Source: Spongiibacteraceae bacterium (GTDB lineage: Bacteria; Pseudomonadota; Gammaproteobacteria; Pseudomonadales; Dasaniaceae). From it: 64,000 nucleotides of DNA. The notes under the pieces were generated by a model. That model had not been told where the DNA came from. It saw only the letters and a program-made list of their open reading frames with translations, and made no database searches. Below, one piece after another: positions 49,973 to 57,687 of this stretch (positions are counted from its first letter, which is position 1; every line of letters begins with the position of its first letter). The translations under genes and the position numbers were made by a program. The stretch spans positions 62,001-126,000 of the forward strand of contig JANQLG010000001.1 of NCBI GenBank assembly GCA_028280715.1, written 5' to 3'.

Positions 49973-50678
49973 TGCGGACTACAAAGAACTGTCGCTCAAT
50001 GGGTTATGGAAAAACAACCCTGCTATCGTTCAATTGTTAGGCTTATGCCCGCTATTGGCCGTGACTGGATCGGTCATCAACGCGATCGGCATGGGACTGG
50101 CCACTATCATGGTACTCACTGTTTCCAATACCTGTGTCTCGCTGATTCGCAGTGTGGTTTCCGATGCTGTGCGTCTGCCAACCTTCGTTATGATCATTGC
50201 TGCAGCTGTTACCTGTATCGAATTATTAATGCAGGCCTTTACCTATGAGTTATTCCAAATCCTGGGAATCTTTTTGCCGCTGATCACCACCAACTGTGTC
50301 ATTCTTGGTCGTGCTGATGCCTATGCCAGTAAAAACTCTTTACTACCGGCCATGTATGATGGCTTCATTATGGGCATGGGCTTTTTAGTAGTATTAGTGT
50401 TATTAGGTGCGTTAAGAGAAATCGCCGGTACTGGTGCGATTTTCAATAATATGGATTTATTATTTGGCGAAGCCGCCAAAGGTTGGAAAATCGTTTTAGT
50501 CTCAGATTACAAACAATTTCTGCTGGCAATTCTACCACCCGGCGCATTTATCTTTACTGGCTTTATCATTGCACTGAAAAATGTGATTGATAATCAAATC
50601 AAGCAAAGAACTGAGGCAGCTAAAGAAAAACCTGCTGCGGGATCAAAGCGCGTTCGAGTAACGGGGCAAATCAGTTAG
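49965..50678 (+). CDS. rsxE: Electron transport complex subunit RsxE
   Basis: Integral membrane subunit, 237 residues, paralogous to Rsx[28 protein letters not shown] at the start and [21 protein letters not shown] in the middle hold the paired cysteines. About six helices are predicted. It is last in the operon. In many relatives nth (endonuclease III) follows; here a convergent PhnD-like gene overlaps its end by eight bases. Confidence 0.95.
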   Translation: MANADYKELSLNGLWKNNPAIVQLLGLCPLLAVTGSVINAIGMGLATIMVLTVSNTCVSLIRSVVSDAVRLPTFVMIIAAAVTCIELLMQAFTYELFQILGIFLPLITTNCVILGRADAYASKNSLLPAMYDGFIMGMGFLVVLVLLGALREIAGTGAIFNNMDLLFGEAAKGWKIVLVSDYKQFLLAILPPGAFIFTGFIIALKNVIDNQIKQRTEAAKEKPAAGSKRVRVTGQIS

Positions 50679-51534
50679 CTTCTAAAGCCTTTTTTGCCGC
50701 ATCACATATGTCTTGAATACTCCCTGTATACATACTACTCAACATATCTGTCGATGATCTGGCAACCGAAAAACCTCCGAGATCAAATTTGTTAACAAAG
50801 TCCCGAGTAGCAGATGAAGAGGAAACATTTGTTAAAGCCTGCTGATATGAATTAAATAATTTTTGATCAAGCTTAGGATGGGCCAGAATAACCGCCTGAG
50901 GTAATGTGGTTTGAAGTTGGACTGTATACAGTTTTTCTCTTACTTCAGGTGCGATCATTTTCCATACCAAAGAGGTAATAGCACCAGTCTCCGCCTCACC
51001 TGATAATACTTTCACAAATACTGAATCTGCCATGTGAGTACCAAGCATATCAATCTGATCACCCAGTCCAGACTGCTGCTGATTTAAAAGTGATTTCAGA
51101 AGCTCGATAAAGCGTGTACGAGCAGCCATGCTTTTTCCCGCCAAATCACTCAGACTGTATATTGGTTTTCGACTGAAAAATAACACCTCCATATCCTCTG
51201 CGGACTGTACAATCGGCACATAACCTCTGCGCAGCAAGGGACCATAAACTGGATAGAGAGGATAGATCAAAGCACTTTCTGTTGTTGCATAGCGCTTAAC
51301 GACATCACACTCATGCATTGAGATATGAACATCTAATCCCAATTCTTTTTCTATATAAGAAAATAAAGGTGAAAGCGTAGACTCCATAATGTCGCTACGT
51401 ACGGAGCTACTAAACCAGAAATGATTTTGTGGTATACCTGTAGTAGATGAAGAAGGAGTTGTAGCACCAATCTCTAGCGTTAACAGGCTTGATAACAAAA
51501 AAAGCATTACGGCAGGCGATGACCACATCCTCAT
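50671..51534 (-). CDS. PhnD-like periplasmic solute-binding protein
   Basis: Probable periplasmic binding protein of the phosphate/phosphonate-binding (PhnD/SBP family 12) group, 287 residues. A signal peptide ends near residue 24 ([15 protein letters not shown]). The fold motifs are [62 protein letters not shown] and the [12 protein letters not shown] segment. No ABC permease or ATPase gene is nearby, so it may serve as a sensory input or is orphan. The last bases overlap rsxE on the opposite strand. Confidence 0.78.
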   Translation of the reverse strand: MRMWSSPAVMLFLLSSLLTLEIGATTPSSSTTGIPQNHFWFSSSVRSDIMESTLSPLFSYIEKELGLDVHISMHECDVVKRYATTESALIYPLYPVYGPLLRRGYVPIVQSAEDMEVLFFSRKPIYSLSDLAGKSMAARTRFIELLKSLLNQQQSGLGDQIDMLGTHMADSVFVKVLSGEAETGAITSLVWKMIAPEVREKLYTVQLQTTLPQAVILAHPKLDQKLFNSYQQALTNVSSSSATRDFVNKFDLGGFSVARSSTDMLSSMYTGSIQDICDAAKKALEAN

Positions 51535-51809
51535 TACAACGCCTCTTTAAATTGACTAGTGAAACCGCTTTCGTCCCTACCTATTAATGACGCGCTCATG
51601 CGCAATCCACTACATATATTGCTGTCTAAAAAAATAGCTTATGCCAATAAGAGTCACAATAAGTATTGTTCACTATATGATTTTTTCACTTTAGGAATCA
51701 ATCAGTTACATGCAGGACTTATATGCTACGCAGTACTTCTATATCACCTTGTAATCACTGATAAAAATGAAAGAACATGTTAGGGAATAAATGGCTTAGC
51801 TAATAGCCA

Positions 51810-53522
51810 TCACATTACCATACGCCTTACATCAGCCAACAAGCCATTCAGGTAAACGAAAAATTTACCCGCATCGGCACCATTAATAGCTCTATGATCA
51901 TAGGATAAAGAAAGTGGCAGCATTTTTCTGGGTTCAAATTCCTGACCATTCCAAACAGGTTTCACCGTTAATTTTGAAACACCCAGAATAGCAACTTCAG
52001 GCGTATTCACTATTGGAGTAAAACCTTGGCCACCAATCCCCCCCAAGCTGGAAATAGTAAAACAACCACCTTGCATATCAGCTGGCATAAGTTTTTTATC
52101 CTTGGCTTTCTGTGCCAGCTCTGTTGATTCGGCTGCTAAATCCCAAATCGATTTTTTATCAACATCACGAAGGACTGGAACCATCAAACCTGCAGGAGTA
52201 TCAACAGCAACACCAATATGCACATAGTGTTTGTAGACCATGTGCTCACCATCAGCATGCAAAGACGCATTGAATTTTGGATTCGCTTTCAGTGCCAAAG
52301 CTGCCGCCTTCAATAAAAATGGCAAAGGCGTTACCTTCACACCCCGTTTCTCAGCTTCAGCCTTTAGCGATTTACGGAAGTCTTCCAAATCTGTCAGATC
52401 AGCATCATCAAACTGCGTCACATGAGGAACGTTCAACCAGCTACGATGCATATTGAAGGCGGTTACTTTATGTATCTTCGACAACGACTCAACTTCAACA
52501 TCACCGAATTTGGAGAAGTCCACTTCAGGAACAGTGGGAATACTGCTGGCGGTTGTACCACTGGGTTTTTCCGTTAGTTTTTGTTTAACGAAGGCTTTAA
52601 GGTCATCCTTGGTAATACGACTTCTGGGGCCAGAACCCTTTAATGAAGTAATATCCAGACCCATTTCACGAGCCAGTTTTCTCACAGCCGGACCAGCGTA
52701 AACGTTATCACCCTTAAAAGGTTTTTCTTCTTCACTACTGACCGATGGAGTCGTTAAACGCTCACTGGCAAAAGCTGGAGAAGGAATCTCCGAATTATTT
52801 TCTGCAGAAACGACCGCAGCTTTACTTTCTTTTGGCGCACTCGGTTCTATCGTTTCTTGTGCAGTCGTTTCTTGTGCAGTTTTTTGAGGTGCTTGACCCG
52901 CAGCCACTTCCATGGCGGCTACTTCCATTTCTAAAAGCGCCGACCCTTCCGATACTGATGCCCCCTCTTCAATACTAAGGCTAACCACCAAGCCAGCAAA
53001 GGGAGAAGGAATTTCCATAGAGGCTTTATCGCTTTCTAACACAACTAACGAATCGCCTTCGGCAACCTGATCACCCGATTGAACGCAGACTTCAATGACA
53101 TCAACGGCTTCAGCACCACCAATATCAGGAACGACTACTTTTTCTATTCGGGTTGCCGCTGCTGATTCGGAAACAACCTCGTCTTTAACTGCTTCTACAG
53201 TCGCAGGATTTGAAGCCGACTGCTGCTCTGATTGAACTGAGCTTGATTCGGCAGGCTGAGCATCAACTGTCGTTTCTGCTGTCGCATCAGTTTCAAGCTC
53301 AAGAATAATATCTCCCTCAGAAAGCGAATCACCATTCTCAATCTTAAGAGAAACTACTTTGCCCGCCATCGGAGATGGCACTTCCATAGAGGCTTTATCC
53401 GACTCCAGCACAATCAACGAGTCTTCTTCTGCCACTTGGTCGCCAACTGCAACGCAGATTTCGATAACTTCGACACCTTCGGCACCGCCTATATCGGGTA
53501 CTTTTATCGTTTCAATACTCAC
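51810..53522 (-). CDS. aceF: Pyruvate dehydrogenase E2, dihydrolipoamide acetyltransferase
   Basis: Core of the pyruvate dehydrogenase complex, transferring acetyl from lipoyl to CoA. It is 570 residues. Two lipoyl domains carry Lys43 and Lys166 (both in LESDKASME), linked by Ala/Glu/Ser-rich hinges. A peripheral-subunit-binding domain spans about 275-312 (AGPAVRKLAREMGLDITSLKG). The catalytic domain ends SYDHRAINGADAGKF with His543; Asn stands where E. coli has Asp, as also seen in Pseudomonas. It follows aceE by 23 bp. The E3 gene (lpd) is not in the window. Confidence 0.96.
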   Translation of the reverse strand: MSIETIKVPDIGGAEGVEVIEICVAVGDQVAEEDSLIVLESDKASMEVPSPMAGKVVSLKIENGDSLSEGDIILELETDATAETTVDAQPAESSSVQSEQQSASNPATVEAVKDEVVSESAAATRIEKVVVPDIGGAEAVDVIEVCVQSGDQVAEGDSLVVLESDKASMEIPSPFAGLVVSLSIEEGASVSEGSALLEMEVAAMEVAAGQAPQKTAQETTAQETIEPSAPKESKAAVVSAENNSEIPSPAFASERLTTPSVSSEEEKPFKGDNVYAGPAVRKLAREMGLDITSLKGSGPRSRITKDDLKAFVKQKLTEKPSGTTASSIPTVPEVDFSKFGDVEVESLSKIHKVTAFNMHRSWLNVPHVTQFDDADLTDLEDFRKSLKAEAEKRGVKVTPLPFLLKAAALALKANPKFNASLHADGEHMVYKHYVHIGVAVDTPAGLMVPVLRDVDKKSIWDLAAESTELAQKAKDKKLMPADMQGGCFTISSLGGIGGQGFTPIVNTPEVAILGVSKLTVKPVWNGQEFEPRKMLPLSLSYDHRAINGADAGKFFVYLNGLLADVRRMVM

Positions 53523-53545
53523 AAGTCATCCTACACAATCGTTAA

Positions 53546-56197
53546 TTAGCAGCTAACTGGATCAGATTTATCGTTGCTGATACCAAATGTTTTCATCGCC
53601 TTTGTGACTACTGATGCATCCATCTTTCCTTCGTCTACCAAAGATTTCAATGCAGCAATCACGACAAAATAGCGATCCACTTCAAAGTGATTTCTTAACT
53701 TACTACGCGTATCAGAGCGACCAAAACCATCGGTGCCCAGCACTCTAAATTGTCTACGTATAAAAGGAGCAAGTTGTTCACCATAGGATTTCATATAATC
53801 TGTGGCACAGATCACAGGTCCTTCACGGCTTTCCAATTGCTCAGCAACAAAGGCTTTTTTCAGCGGCTGATCAGGGTTCAACAAGTTCCAGCGGTCACAC
53901 TCCATTCCTTCACGACGCAGTTCATTAATGCTGGTCATACTCCAGACGTCAGCATCAACATCAAATTCATTGCGCAAAATAATGGCGGCTTCTTGTACCT
54001 CACGCAGAATCGAGCCACTACCCATCAGCTGTACTGTTAACGATTTATCAGATTTAGCTTCTTCAATCAGGTACATCCCTCTGATGATGCCGTCTTCACA
54101 ATCAGCAGGCATATCGGGGTGAAAGTAATTTTCGTTTTCAATGGTGATGTAGTAGAAGCAATTTTCCTTATCCTGATACATACGCTTTAAGCCATTTTGG
54201 ATAATGACTGTTAGCTCATAGGCATAGGTTGGATCATAGGCAACACAGTTCGGAATCATATTCGCCATCAATAAGCTATGACCATCCTGATGCTGCAAAC
54301 CTTCACCGTTCAAAGTGGTACGGCCCGCGGTCGCTCCAATCAAGAAACCGCGCGCCTGGGAATCACCTGCGGCCCAGGCCAAGTCCATGACTCGTTGAAA
54401 ACCAAACATGGAATAAAAAATGTAGAACGGAATCATCGGGTAATTATGATTACTGTAAGAACAGGCAGCTGCCAGCCATGCAGAAAATGCGCCCGCTTCA
54501 TTAATACCTTCTTCCAGGATTTGTCCCTTTTTATCTTCCTTGTAATACATGATTTGATCGGCATCATGCGGGGTGTAACGCTGCCCCTGCGAAGAATAAA
54601 TACCTAATTGACGAAACATACCTTCCATGCCAAAAGTTCTAGCTTCATCCGGCACAATAGGAACAACCTGATGGCCAATGTTTTTATCCTTGGTCAACGT
54701 TGACAGAGTTCTGACGAAGGACATAGTGGTGGAAATTTCGCGCTTGCCACTACTTTTCAACTGACTCTTCAGGCTATCTAAAGACGGTGCTTCCAACGCT
54801 TTAAAATCAGCCTGTCGCGATGGAATAAAACCGCCTAACTCCTCTCGACGTTTACGCATGTAAACCATTTCCGGGCTATCGGGCGATGGACGATAGTAAG
54901 GCACATCCTTTAATTCATCATCGCTGATCGGTATGGCAAAACGATCACGGAATTTCTGCAGGCTTTCAAAGTCAAGCTTCTTCAGCGAGTGCGTTTCATT
55001 TTGCGCCTCACCAGAGGCTCCCATTCCATAGCCCTTCACTGTCATTGCCAATACAACCGTAGGCTGACCTTTGGTTTTTACTGCTTCATCATAGGCTGCA
55101 TACACTTTATAAGGATCGTGCCCACCCCGATTGAGATACATAATATCGTTGTCGGAAAGATCCGATACCAACTCTAACAATTCAGGGTACTTACCGAAGA
55201 AATGCTCACGGGTATAGGCACCGCCATTGGCTTTATAATTCTGCAGTTCACCATCGCAGACTTCATCCATACGCTGCTTTAACAAACCGGTGGTATCTTT
55301 CTCTAGTAGAGGATCCCAATGCCGCCCCCAAATGACTTTGATGACATTCCAGCCGGCACCGCGGAATACACCTTCCAGCTCTTGAATAATCTTGCCATTA
55401 CCTCTAACAGGACCATCAAGTCGCTGTAGATTACAATTCACCACAAAAATCAGATTATCGAGCTTTTCACGTCCAGCCAGTGAAATAGCACCCAATGACT
55501 CTGGTTCATCACACTCACCATCACCCAAAAAAGCCCACACTTTGCGATCAGTTTGATCAACCAGCTCTCGACTCTGCTGATATTTCATCACATGGGCCTG
55601 ATAAATCGCTTGAATGGGACCTAAGCCCATGGAGACTGTCGGGAATTGCCAGTAATTGGGCATCAACCAGGGATGTGGGTAAGAAGACAGCCCATTACCC
55701 CCTACCTCACGGCGGAAATTATCTAGCTGTTCTTCGGTTAAACGCCCTTCCAGATAAGAACGCGCATACATCCCTGGCGCACTGTGACCCTGATAATAAA
55801 TCAAGTCACCAAGACCGTTGTCATTACCTTTAAAGAAATAGTTAAAGCCAATATCGTAAAGGGTAGCAGCAGAAGAGAAGGATGAGATATGCCCACCGAG
55901 ACCATCATCATTATCATTAGCGCGCATCACCATGGCCAAAGCGTTCCAACGAATAATGGAGCGAATCCGTCGCTCCATAAACAGGTCACCCGGCATACGC
56001 CGCTCTTGGGTTGGTTTAATGGTATTGCGAAAAGGAGTGGTAATAGCCGAAGGCAGCATTTTGCTACCCTTTTGAGCTGCACGCTCTGACAATACTCTCA
56101 GCAGGAACCCAGCTCTCTCAATGCCCCCTTCCTGAGACAAGACATCATCAAGGGCCTCTTTCCACTCAGCCGTTTCCGTTGGATCTATATCCGACAT
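53546..56197 (-). CDS. aceE: Pyruvate dehydrogenase E1 component (homodimeric)
   Basis: Thiamine-diphosphate enzyme that decarboxylates pyruvate and acetylates the lipoyl domains of AceF. It is 883 residues, the size of the E. coli homodimeric type. The ThDP motif is GDGECDEPESLGAISLAG to VNCNLQRLDGPVRGNGK. The HFFGKYPELL, KGYGMGASGEAQNETHSLKKL and GLQHQDGHSLLMA stretches hold active-site histidines. The N-terminal start and SD (GGGGAG before ATG) are clear. A 9-bp inverted repeat and a promoter with a palindromic spacer lie upstream. It is first in aceEF. Confidence 0.97.
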   Translation of the reverse strand: MSDIDPTETAEWKEALDDVLSQEGGIERAGFLLRVLSERAAQKGSKMLPSAITTPFRNTIKPTQERRMPGDLFMERRIRSIIRWNALAMVMRANDNDDGLGGHISSFSSAATLYDIGFNYFFKGNDNGLGDLIYYQGHSAPGMYARSYLEGRLTEEQLDNFRREVGGNGLSSYPHPWLMPNYWQFPTVSMGLGPIQAIYQAHVMKYQQSRELVDQTDRKVWAFLGDGECDEPESLGAISLAGREKLDNLIFVVNCNLQRLDGPVRGNGKIIQELEGVFRGAGWNVIKVIWGRHWDPLLEKDTTGLLKQRMDEVCDGELQNYKANGGAYTREHFFGKYPELLELVSDLSDNDIMYLNRGGHDPYKVYAAYDEAVKTKGQPTVVLAMTVKGYGMGASGEAQNETHSLKKLDFESLQKFRDRFAIPISDDELKDVPYYRPSPDSPEMVYMRKRREELGGFIPSRQADFKALEAPSLDSLKSQLKSSGKREISTTMSFVRTLSTLTKDKNIGHQVVPIVPDEARTFGMEGMFRQLGIYSSQGQRYTPHDADQIMYYKEDKKGQILEEGINEAGAFSAWLAAACSYSNHNYPMIPFYIFYSMFGFQRVMDLAWAAGDSQARGFLIGATAGRTTLNGEGLQHQDGHSLLMANMIPNCVAYDPTYAYELTVIIQNGLKRMYQDKENCFYYITIENENYFHPDMPADCEDGIIRGMYLIEEAKSDKSLTVQLMGSGSILREVQEAAIILRNEFDVDADVWSMTSINELRREGMECDRWNLLNPDQPLKKAFVAEQLESREGPVICATDYMKSYGEQLAPFIRRQFRVLGTDGFGRSDTRSKLRNHFEVDRYFVVIAALKSLVDEGKMDASVVTKAMKTFGISNDKSDPVSC

Positions 56198-56212
56198 AAC
56201 TCTCCCCTGGGA

Positions 56213-56243
56213 TTGTCAGGAAATTTATCATCAATCCTGACAA
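56213..56243 (-). promoter_or_regulatory. 9-bp inverted repeat in the aceE leader
   Basis: TTGTCAGGA (56213-56221) is the exact complement of TCCTGACAA (56235-56243), with 13 bases between. It stands 15 bp before the aceE ATG, just upstream of the ribosome site. It could fold in mRNA or bind a regulator. A second, 8-bp pair (TAGGCAGA 56269-56276, TCTGCCTA 56298-56305) lies further upstream. Confidence 0.5.
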
Positions 56244-56335
56244 CTAAAACCATCTTAAAAAACCAAAATAGGCAGAAAGCGGTCTATAAACCACATATCT
56301 GCCTAATCGCTTAGCTATCAAACTCTTATGTACAA

Positions 56336-56365
56336 CTTATATTTTGTAAAATTTTTACACGTCAA
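56336..56365 (-). promoter_or_regulatory. aceEF promoter with palindromic spacer
   Basis: On the minus strand, TTGACG (56360-56365) and TATAAG (56336-56341) are separated by 18 bp. The spacer holds a perfect 15-bp palindrome, TGTAAAATTTTTACA on the plus strand (56345-56359). It does not match the E. coli PdhR site (AATTGGT-n3-ACCAATT) or the TyrR box spacing. It is a strong candidate operator. Confidence 0.55.
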
Positions 56366-56388
56366 ACATATTATTTCAACGTTAAATT

Positions 56389-56425
56389 GCAAAAAGCGGA
56401 GTAAAAATACAAAAAATACCGCTTT
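56389..56425 (-). terminator. Possible terminator after the receiver-TM gene
   Basis: AAAGCGG and CCGCTTT (56393-56399, 56419-56425) form a 7-bp stem with a long 19-nt loop and T-rich flank on the minus strand. The long loop makes it weak. Confidence 0.4.
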
Positions 56426-56478
56426 AACTTTAATTCAGGGCAACTGCAACTACATCAAAAAGTAAAAATACTACAAAA

Positions 56479-57600
56479 TCAGCGGTTATCCGGTTCGAGA
56501 GCAATGCGCACACGATTATTGCTCAGGGCAATTGCATTCCAATCCCCCGAGGTGAGGTCATCCAACTCAACAGGATAAGCAAATTTAGGTGCTCTCGAGC
56601 CCATAGGAATAATTTCCAGTCTTATACCCGCCAACTCATCATTTAAACCAGCATTTGTTATGTAACGACTAAAATTTTCGCTCTGCGCAATAGAATTCTG
56701 CATTGCTGCCTGCTGGGAGGAACCGATCATATTACAAGCTGTTATAGGTAAATCTGAACGTGGCAACATGGTGATTTCAGTACCATCTTCCAAAGGCACA
56801 TTTACCAGGCAAAAATCACCAACATGCCCTTCAAGTACTATTGTTCCCTTGAAATCTGCAGCCTGCAGCCTCGATACCAATTCTTGCAGCAATGCCAACC
56901 TTTCTCCCGCAAATGGCAACTCTCCATAATCGAAACTCTCTTGACGATTTAACGCCCATGCTAGCGTGTTGATATATTGAGCTTGCTGACGCTTTAATTG
57001 CTGTAGGTTTTCTTCTGCAGGCAAGTACAAAGACAACAACCAGAAAGTCGGCACCAGCCAAACCACAGTAAACAACCATTGTCGAGGAGTACCCAGAAAA
57101 GGTCTGCTAGCGGCAGCGGGCAGGTCCTGTAATTCAGGCATGACATATGTGCCCGATGCACTGGGGACAAACTCATCTTCCACTTCATCATCGACATCAA
57201 TATCGATCTGCTCAATTTCTGGAATCGTTGCATTGATTGCACTATTAATACGGTCCAGAATTTCGTTTAAATCCTTATCTCTCGCTGGTTTGGAAAGAAT
57301 ATCAATAGCGCCCAGCGCTTTTGCCTGACCAACATACATATCACCCTGCTTGGTAGTATGCATAACAATGGGGATGGAAGCTTTGCGGGGATTAGATTTA
57401 ATGGCTTTAACTGCAGCGAATCCATCCATACCCGGCATCATGTGATCCATAAAAATCACGTCGGGATGGTGGTCTTTCAAATACTCAATAGCCTCCTCTC
57501 CAGACTCGACCATTGCTGCAGGAATTTTGAGCTTATCGAGCATCTTACTGAGCGCAATTCTGGCAGTTTTTGAGTCATCGACAATTAAGGCCTGCTGCAC
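56479..57600 (-). CDS. Receiver-domain protein with transmembrane helix and unknown C-terminal domain
   Basis: 373 residues. Residues 1-120 form a complete CheY-like receiver: Asp8/Asp9 (VDDSKTAR), Asp52 in IFMDHMMPGMDG, the HTTK switch at 81-84, and Lys104 in ILSKPARDKDL. An acidic linker (about 127-145) follows. A single hydrophobic helix at about 175-193 (WLFTVVWLVPTFWLLSLYL) comes next. The C-terminal region (about 195-373) is unrecognised, with a coiled start (ENLQQLKRQQAQ) and two cysteines (264, 289) that might form a disulfide if periplasmic. The topology predicts a phosphorylatable cytoplasmic domain joined to a periplasmic domain. No histidine kinase is adjacent. It lies 87 bp after an M16 peptidase gene, same strand. 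Confidence 0.85.
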   Translation of the reverse strand: MQQALIVDDSKTARIALSKMLDKLKIPAAMVESGEEAIEYLKDHHPDVIFMDHMMPGMDGFAAVKAIKSNPRKASIPIVMHTTKQGDMYVGQAKALGAIDILSKPARDKDLNEILDRINSAINATIPEIEQIDIDVDDEVEDEFVPSASGTYVMPELQDLPAAASRPFLGTPRQWLFTVVWLVPTFWLLSLYLPAEENLQQLKRQQAQYINTLAWALNRQESFDYGELPFAGERLALLQELVSRLQAADFKGTIVLEGHVGDFCLVNVPLEDGTEITMLPRSDLPITACNMIGSSQQAAMQNSIAQSENFSRYITNAGLNDELAGIRLEIIPMGSRAPKFAYPVELDDLTSGDWNAIALSNNRVRIALEPDNR

Positions 57601-57687
57601 AGCTAATAATCCTTTGGAGAAGAAAACAAACAGTAAAAACTCTCACCACAAGGATAGACTGATTTTTTAAGATTTCTATTCTTACCG

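Noticed and set aside
44739-50678. Na+-translocating Nqr complex as an alternative call for the six-gene operon
   Set aside because: A multi-cluster RsxB ferredoxin subunit and the A-B-C-D-G-E order identify Rsx/Rnf; Nqr lacks that subunit and has NqrF.
51559-51783. Open frame of 74 codons between the PhnD-like gene and aceF
   Set aside because: No ribosome site and no family resemblance; the 275-bp interval shows no clear gene.
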